Origin: JBAZPT01 sp041645535
GTDB lineage: Bacteria > Patescibacteriota > Minisyncoccia > Moranbacterales > UBA2206
Length of the DNA stretch: 64,000 bases
Assembly: GCA_041645535.1 (NCBI GenBank)
Contig: JBAZPT010000001.1
Span: 493,115 to 557,114, forward strand
Direction of reading: 5' to 3'
Under the pieces are notes generated by a model. That model was not told the DNA's origin. It saw nothing but the letters and a program-made list of their open reading frames with translations, and ran no database searches. Below, piece by piece: positions 59,418 to 64,000 of the stretch (positions are counted from its first letter, which is position 1; each line of letters opens with the position of its first letter). The position numbers and the translations under genes are program-made.

Positions 59418-61564
59418 AGTCCTAATATTTTTTTAAATTCTGCTTCACCGATTATTTTTACCCCAAGTTGTTTTGCTTTGTCATATTTTGATCCGGGATT
59501 TTCTCCGGCGACGACATAATCAGTATTTTTACTTACCGACGACGAAACATCAGCGCCTGATGACCTAATCATATCTTTTGCTTCATCTCTTGTAAAGTTC
59601 GAGAGTTCGCCGGTCAGGACAAAAGTTAAACCCTGTAACTTCGAACTTTGAGCGTGGGTCTTGGGAAAAATTACTTCCACACCCAGATTTTCCATCTTCT
59701 TCAGCAAATCAATATTGTTTTTGTCTCCAAACCAGCTAACTAAACTCTCGGCCGACTTTTCGCCAATACCTTTAATCGCGAGCCAATTTTCACTTTTTAT
59801 TTGTGGGAAATATTTAAGGATGTCGCTTATATTTTTTATTAGGTTTTGCGTTACGCGTTCCAAGTTACGCGCTATAAGAACCGCCGTTTCCTCGCCAGCG
59901 TGCCTGATTCCCAGCGCATACAAAAACTTCGGAAATTCTATTTTTCTGCTTTGCTTGATCGATTTCACTAAATTGTCTGCTGATTTTTCGGCAAAGCGCT
60001 CCAGCGGTTCCAAATCTCCAGTGGTAAGTTCAAAAATGTCGGCAACATTGGAGATCAGGCCTTCGCTCATCAAATGTTCAACAATTCTTTCACCCATCCC
60101 GTCAATATTAAAACCTTTTTTGGAAACAAAATGGATAATATTTTCTTTTTCAACAGCGAAACATTTTTTGTTAAGGCAATAATGGGCGGCACTTTCTTCC
60201 CCTTTTCTGACTCCGATTATTTCACGCTTCACCCCCCCACCGCAGATGGGGCACTTGGCCGGCATATGAAATATCTTCTCTTTGCCGCTCCGCAGATTTT
60301 TCAAAACCTCCACCACTTCCGGAATGACATCGCCGGCTTTATGGATAACAATTGTGTCGCCAATGCGCACATCCAGCCGGCGGATTTCATCTTCATTGTG
60401 CAATGTCGCTCGTGAAACAGTCGAGCCGGCGACCAGAACCGGCTTCAAATGAGCTACGGGAGTCAGCGCTCCCGTGCGCCCCACTTGAACTTTTATATCA
60501 GAAACGATGGTCGTGACTTTTTCTGGAATGAATTTATAGGCTAACGCCCAGCGCGGAGACTTTCCGGTATAGCCTAACGCTGTCTGAAGCTTCGCTGAAT
60601 TTATTTTTATTACTACGCCGTCAATGCCATATTCCTGCTTATTTCTTTTGTGCTCCCAGGACTGGAAAAATTTGTGTATCTCATCAATGTTTTTGCACAA
60701 TTTATAATTCGGATTGACCTTAAATCCCAATTCTTCCAGCAGTTTTAATTCTTCCGCTTGTGTTTTTGGCGAAATATTTCTATCCATAGAGACGCCCCGA
60801 CGGGGCGTCTCTATGTTAATATAATCAATATCATAAATATAGCTGTCCAATTTTCTACTAGCTGTCACTTTCGGATCGAGCTGACGGATCGAGCCAGCGC
60901 CGGCGTTTCTGGAATTGGCAAAAAGAGGCAACCCTTGTTTTTCTCTTTCTTTGTTTATTCTCTCTAATTCATTTTTCCGCATCCAGACTTCGCCTACTAC
61001 CACAATATCAATATCTTTTTTTAATCTCAAAGGGATGCTTTGGATAGTTTTTATCTGCTCAGTCACATTTTCTCCAATTACGCCATCGCCTCTTGTCGCC
61101 GCCCGGATAAATAATCCTTTTTCATAAGTCAAAACGATTTTGAGGCCATCAATTTTAATTTCACAGCAATACTCAAGCGAGTTGGAAAAGCTCGGCTTTG
61201 AGGAATTGCGAGCGGTAGCAAGCAAGGGAAAAGCCGAGCTTTGGGATTTTTCAAGTATGCGGACAATTTTCTCTTCCCACTTTTTCACTTCCCCAAAATC
61301 AAAGGCATCATCCAAAGACCATTGGCGCACGCGGTGCCGCACTTTTTCAAACTTTTTTAAAGGCGCCCCGCCGACTCTTTGTGTCGGCGAATCAGCCGTT
61401 TTGAGTTCCGGATATTGCTCTTCCAGCCCGCGCAGTTCTCTCATCAGCGAATCATAAACTTCGTCCGTTATTTCCGGCCGATCCAGGACATGGTAAAGAT
61501 GCCTGTGCTTATCAATCTCTTTTCTCAGTTTTTCCGCCCGTTTTTTCGCTCCATTTTTATTCAT
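59414..61564 (-). CDS. ligA: NAD-dependent DNA ligase
   Basis: 716 residues. Ia domain (YHVLDRPEITDEVYDSLMREL), adenylation domain with nucleophile Lys137 in CCEIKIDGLKIVL, OB fold, zinc finger (CPICGGG, CLNKKCF), HhH repeats and C-terminal BRCT (LTFVLTGELSNFTRDEAKDMI). It joins nicks using NAD+. Two in-frame palindromes add residues: 61186-61242 encodes ~20 residues (SAFPLLATARNSSKPSFSN) directly before the catalytic lysine motif, and 60786-60814 encodes ETPRRGVSMD. The protein is therefore longer than E. coli LigA (671). A TGGTATAAT element precedes the ATG. Confidence 0.95.
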   Translation of the reverse strand: MNKNGAKKRAEKLRKEIDKHRHLYHVLDRPEITDEVYDSLMRELRGLEEQYPELKTADSPTQRVGGAPLKKFEKVRHRVRQWSLDDAFDFGEVKKWEEKIVRILEKSQSSAFPLLATARNSSKPSFSNSLEYCCEIKIDGLKIVLTYEKGLFIRAATRGDGVIGENVTEQIKTIQSIPLRLKKDIDIVVVGEVWMRKNELERINKEREKQGLPLFANSRNAGAGSIRQLDPKVTASRKLDSYIYDIDYINIETPRRGVSMDRNISPKTQAEELKLLEELGFKVNPNYKLCKNIDEIHKFFQSWEHKRNKQEYGIDGVVIKINSAKLQTALGYTGKSPRWALAYKFIPEKVTTIVSDIKVQVGRTGALTPVAHLKPVLVAGSTVSRATLHNEDEIRRLDVRIGDTIVIHKAGDVIPEVVEVLKNLRSGKEKIFHMPAKCPICGGGVKREIIGVRKGEESAAHYCLNKKCFAVEKENIIHFVSKKGFNIDGMGERIVEHLMSEGLISNVADIFELTTGDLEPLERFAEKSADNLVKSIKQSRKIEFPKFLYALGIRHAGEETAVLIARNLERVTQNLIKNISDILKYFPQIKSENWLAIKGIGEKSAESLVSWFGDKNNIDLLKKMENLGVEVIFPKTHAQSSKLQGLTFVLTGELSNFTRDEAKDMIRSSGADVSSSVSKNTDYVVAGENPGSKYDKAKQLGVKIIGEAEFKKILGL
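60786..60814. repeat. 29-nt palindrome in ligA
   Basis: atagagacgccccg, one base, and exact complement; in frame in the adenylation-domain region. Confidence 0.85.
61186..61242. repeat. 57-nt hairpin in ligA before the catalytic lysine
   Basis: Arms aaaagctcggcttt and its near-complement aaaagccgagcttt around ~29 nt; in frame. The core resembles the palindromes at 3130 and 35757. Confidence 0.7.
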
Positions 61565-61610
61565 AATTCAATTATACCAGAAAAAGAACAACTGTATTAT
61601 CCGCAGACTT

Positions 61611-63080
61611 TTATGGCAGGTTTTTGTTTCCTTCCTCGACTACGGCAATTGGCACATTTTCACTTTTTTCACCGAACCACTGCTTGAGTTCTTCCACCAT
61701 CTGCCATTGAAAATTATAAATTCCGGGATTTTTGGGCGCTGTCACGGAAAAAGTAAAAGTTTTTTCTTGTCCAGGCAAAACTGCCTCCCCTTCGTCCAGA
61801 TTTATTCTTTTTCCCCAGAGGTCATTGTCTTGCGGATTTTGCGAACCGAAACGGAATTGCTTTTCCTTTGTCCAGGCTGAATTTCCTGAATTTTTCAAAG
61901 TTATTGAAACCGCATATTTCCTGCCGACCACCATATAAGAAGGCACTGTTTCCTTCACAAATTGAGCATCATCAGCCTGCCCGCCTTCATTAAAAATATT
62001 ATTAATAATCGCCTCATCATTACAGGAATATTTTCTGTCCGGCGAATAAAATCCCTGGCTTGGCCCATAGCAGCCATTATTTTTGTCATACAAAACCGCA
62101 AAAAAAGGCATCAGAAATCCCATTTTTTTCGCGGAGAAAGATTGATATAAGCTCTTGAGCGTTTTGGCTCTGACTTCCGGTTTCATCCTGGCAAAACGGC
62201 TCATGTCATCATAAGGCAAACCGCTCCAGTCCAAATGCAGCAACACATTATTCGCCTTAGAGGAATACTTTTTATTCCACAAAAGCGCCCAGCAGCTGCC
62301 CCCGCCCCACAACCCCTCGAGACATGGTCCTTCTTGAATTTCTCCCTTATTATTTATCCCCGATCCTCCTTCAATATAGTCAAAAGCTTTCAGATATTTC
62401 GCATTATCGATGTCATTGGTTTGCGCTCCGATCACGATGGTCTTCCCCTTTGAACGCGCGTAGTCTTTCATTTTATCCATAATTTTCGGGGCATCCCGGT
62501 CCGGATCCTGAAAATTAACCTGGCCGAACATAAAACTTTGTATTCCCAAATCGATCGCTTGTCTAGTTACAAAAAGAATATATTTTTGATATTCTTTGCT
62601 GGACATATTGGCTTTGCAGGTTCCCTCGCCCCAAAAACCTTGCGAACCCGCCAAACACATTTGCGAAAAATCAAACATGCGATTTTCCGCCGGATAAAAA
62701 TAACGGGAATTAACACCAATTGCTTCCGCCAAAAACATCCCCTGGATATATTTTCCATGCATCAAGCTTAAATTATTCGCAATCAAGCTGAAATTCGGAG
62801 GCGCGGTCCAAGTTTCAATTGAGCGGTGCAAATACGCGCATTGCGAGCGCTCCAAAAGTGCAATTGTGGAAGCAGTATCTCCGCCATAACCGGTCAGCAC
62901 TCCGTCGGCAATGCAACCTTTGTTTTTTATTTGCTCCATCAGCGCCGCGACTGCCTTTTTTTCGTCTTCATTTTTTTTGATCTCCGTCCCGGCCACAATC
63001 AAGCCGGCCACTGTTAGAGGGATTATAATCATCTTTACGATAACGCTGGTGCGCGTCCGTGTTATAGTTTTATAAGCCAT
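61611..63080 (-). CDS. Secreted protein with NBR1-like Ig domain
   Basis: 489 residues. One N-terminal helix (IVKMIIIPLTVAGLIVAG) acts as signal or anchor. The ~330-residue central region has strings such as YFYPAENRMFDFSQMC, LLHLDWSGLPYDDMSRF and GFYSPDRKYSCND that suggest a (beta/alpha) glycosidase-like fold, but I cannot name the family. The C-terminal ~90 residues (VVGRKYAVSITLKNSGNSAW, ENVPIAVV) are an NBR1-type Ig domain found in bacterial surface proteins. A TGGTATAAT element lies ~10 nt before the ATG. Confidence 0.62.
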   Translation of the reverse strand: MAYKTITRTRTSVIVKMIIIPLTVAGLIVAGTEIKKNEDEKKAVAALMEQIKNKGCIADGVLTGYGGDTASTIALLERSQCAYLHRSIETWTAPPNFSLIANNLSLMHGKYIQGMFLAEAIGVNSRYFYPAENRMFDFSQMCLAGSQGFWGEGTCKANMSSKEYQKYILFVTRQAIDLGIQSFMFGQVNFQDPDRDAPKIMDKMKDYARSKGKTIVIGAQTNDIDNAKYLKAFDYIEGGSGINNKGEIQEGPCLEGLWGGGSCWALLWNKKYSSKANNVLLHLDWSGLPYDDMSRFARMKPEVRAKTLKSLYQSFSAKKMGFLMPFFAVLYDKNNGCYGPSQGFYSPDRKYSCNDEAIINNIFNEGGQADDAQFVKETVPSYMVVGRKYAVSITLKNSGNSAWTKEKQFRFGSQNPQDNDLWGKRINLDEGEAVLPGQEKTFTFSVTAPKNPGIYNFQWQMVEELKQWFGEKSENVPIAVVEEGNKNLP

Positions 63081-63124
63081 AGTGATTTAATTATACCAAG
63101 CAAAAGCATAAAAAACAAAACCAG

Positions 63125-63149
63125 AAATCCGGGGTTTGATCCCGGATTT
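63125..63149 (-). terminator. Terminator of the DUF4215 gene
   Basis: aaatccggg gtttgat cccggattt hairpin on the minus strand, 40 nt after the stop, followed by T-rich sequence. Confidence 0.6.
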
Positions 63150-63188
63150 AGATTTTCAAGGTTCAACCTTAGCGAAACTTAGACTTTA

Positions 63189-64000
63189 TTACATTTTTGA
63201 GTCAAAATCAGCATAATAAATTGTAGACTCATCAGCATGGGTATCAACATTCACGACCATGACATAATAACAACCTTCTGGATGATCCGTGATCGTTATT
63301 GTTTCAAAGCCAGTCATCGCCAGTGAATAGTAAAGGCCGTTTACTCCGGGTTCATATCCGGGCGTATGTTTTTTTATCTCTGCAAGATCAGCCATAGTAG
63401 GCTTTTTGGTGTCATCACACATCGTCCCTGCATACCTGGCAACCGCATCGATATTGTACATCCCGGTGTCCTGAGAAGGGTCCTCAATCGCAATTGAAAG
63501 CGGATTCTTATTACCAATTCCCTTATTGCTGTTCTCAATAAAATAGAAATATCTTATCTGGCCAGGCTGATATGATAGCCTATATTTTATATTGTTTTGC
63601 ATTAGTGTTGCTGTTGATGAGCTAGTGGGATTTATCTGCGTGCTCTCCTTCTTGCAACCCGCAGTACATCCATCCCCGCTTTTGGTATTCCCGTCATCGC
63701 ATTCTTCTCCGGTTTCCAGTTTGCCGTTGCCGCAGACAGGGGTACCGGTATTTCCACAGACTACAGCTTTGCAAACCCCGTTCTCACAGCCGTTTTCGCA
63801 GACTACCGGCTCGTAATTGGCGTATTGGCCGGAATCAACATAGAACTCCACCAGACAGGAGCCGGCGGAGGAACGGCCGGAGCCGATATTGCCGGAGCAG
63901 ACCGAGGTGCAGAAATCTTCTTCAGTAATGATATTTTCCGGCTTCTTTTCCCAGAAAGCTTTGTATCCGGTGGCTTTGCCCTTTACTTTAAAATCTTTCC
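63189..64000 (-). CDS. Secreted Cys-rich DUF4215 protein, 3' part
   Basis: The frame is open to the right edge, so only the C-terminal ~270 residues are seen. EEDFCTSVCSGNIGSGRSSA and ENGCENGVCKAVVCGN are Cys-rich; VCGNGKLETGEECDDGN-TKSGDGCTAGC is the DUF4215 (myxobacterial-type, Notch-like) repeat. A Ser/Thr linker and a beta-rich C-terminal domain (RLSYQPGQIRYFYFIENS ... GCYYVMVVNVD) follow. It is probably a surface protein stabilised by disulphides. The start and any anchor lie outside the window. Confidence 0.7.
   Translation of the reverse strand, partial: KDFKVKGKATGYKAFWEKKPENIITEEDFCTSVCSGNIGSGRSSAGSCLVEFYVDSGQYANYEPVVCENGCENGVCKAVVCGNTGTPVCGNGKLETGEECDDGNTKSGDGCTAGCKKESTQINPTSSSTATLMQNNIKYRLSYQPGQIRYFYFIENSNKGIGNKNPLSIAIEDPSQDTGMYNIDAVARYAGTMCDDTKKPTMADLAEIKKHTPGYEPGVNGLYYSLAMTGFETITITDHPEGCYYVMVVNVDTHADESTIYYADFDSKM

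Overview
The window looks like a chromosome segment of a Patescibacteria (Candidate Phyla Radiation) bacterium, most likely of the Parcubacteria group. The reasons are the 23S rRNA gene swollen by self-splicing introns with LAGLIDADG endonucleases, the type of surface proteins (S74-chaperone adhesin, DUF2341/LamG, DUF4215, multi-membrane GT39 enzymes), a comEC split in two, a TraG/VirD4-like ATPase, class III ribonucleotide reductase as the only RNR visible, and many small proteins that I recognise only as typical of this group. UGA works as a normal stop codon (for example in the DUF167 gene), so the recoded CPR lineages are excluded. Genes for MreB, RodA, MurA, FtsQ and two lytic transglycosylases show a rod-type peptidoglycan wall.

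Layout. 1-8.3 kb: envelope proteins (O-antigen-ligase-like, LamG, giant S74 protein). 8.4-8.7 kb: a 287-nt element consisting of a GIY-YIG nuclease gene between 19-bp inverted repeats. 8.7-15.7 kb: ndk, split comEC, DUF167 and the NrdR-controlled anaerobic RNR cluster nrdR-nrdD-glycyl-radical protein-nrdG. 15.7-19.3 kb: a cytosine methyltransferase, HNH nuclease and Pif1-like helicase in one operon, then lexA. 19.5-29 kb: DedA, a PP2C-like membrane protein, a RAYT/REP insertion with a lytic transglycosylase, and a conjugation-type ATPase cluster. 29-43.6 kb: glycosyltransferases, ftsQ, holB, mreB, murA, a PcsB/SLT-like hydrolase, L25, rodA. 43.6-50.6 kb: 5S and 23S rRNA on the minus strand. 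50.8-53.2 kb: an island of small exported or membrane proteins with unusually strong ribosome binding sites. 53.5-64 kb: a TM-helix channel-like protein, gyrB, three tRNAs, gatA-gatC-ligA and two secreted proteins.

The most striking features are in the rRNA and in dispersed repeats. The 23S gene is about 6.0 kb and carries four group I introns, which I place after E. coli positions 1923, 1951, 2593 and 2656 (the last inside the sarcin-ricin loop), plus three homologous 103-nt hairpin elements in domains I and II. The ends of these hairpins (C-C-C-R-C-A-C-Y-A-A type) resemble the ends of several intergenic palindromes of about 80-100 nt and of the GIY-YIG element, which suggests one family of miniature mobile elements with a possible nuclease-coding member. 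Other palindrome families sit in frame inside essential genes (gyrB, ligA, nrdD, a GT4 enzyme).

A second unusual system is the class III RNR. The large NrdD subunit lacks the normal C-terminal glycyl-radical segment, and a separate 96-residue zinc-ribbon protein encoded just downstream carries that motif. A third is a prepilin-like gene whose frame is broken by a run of nine G exactly at the prepilin-peptidase motif, which could be a phase-variable switch.
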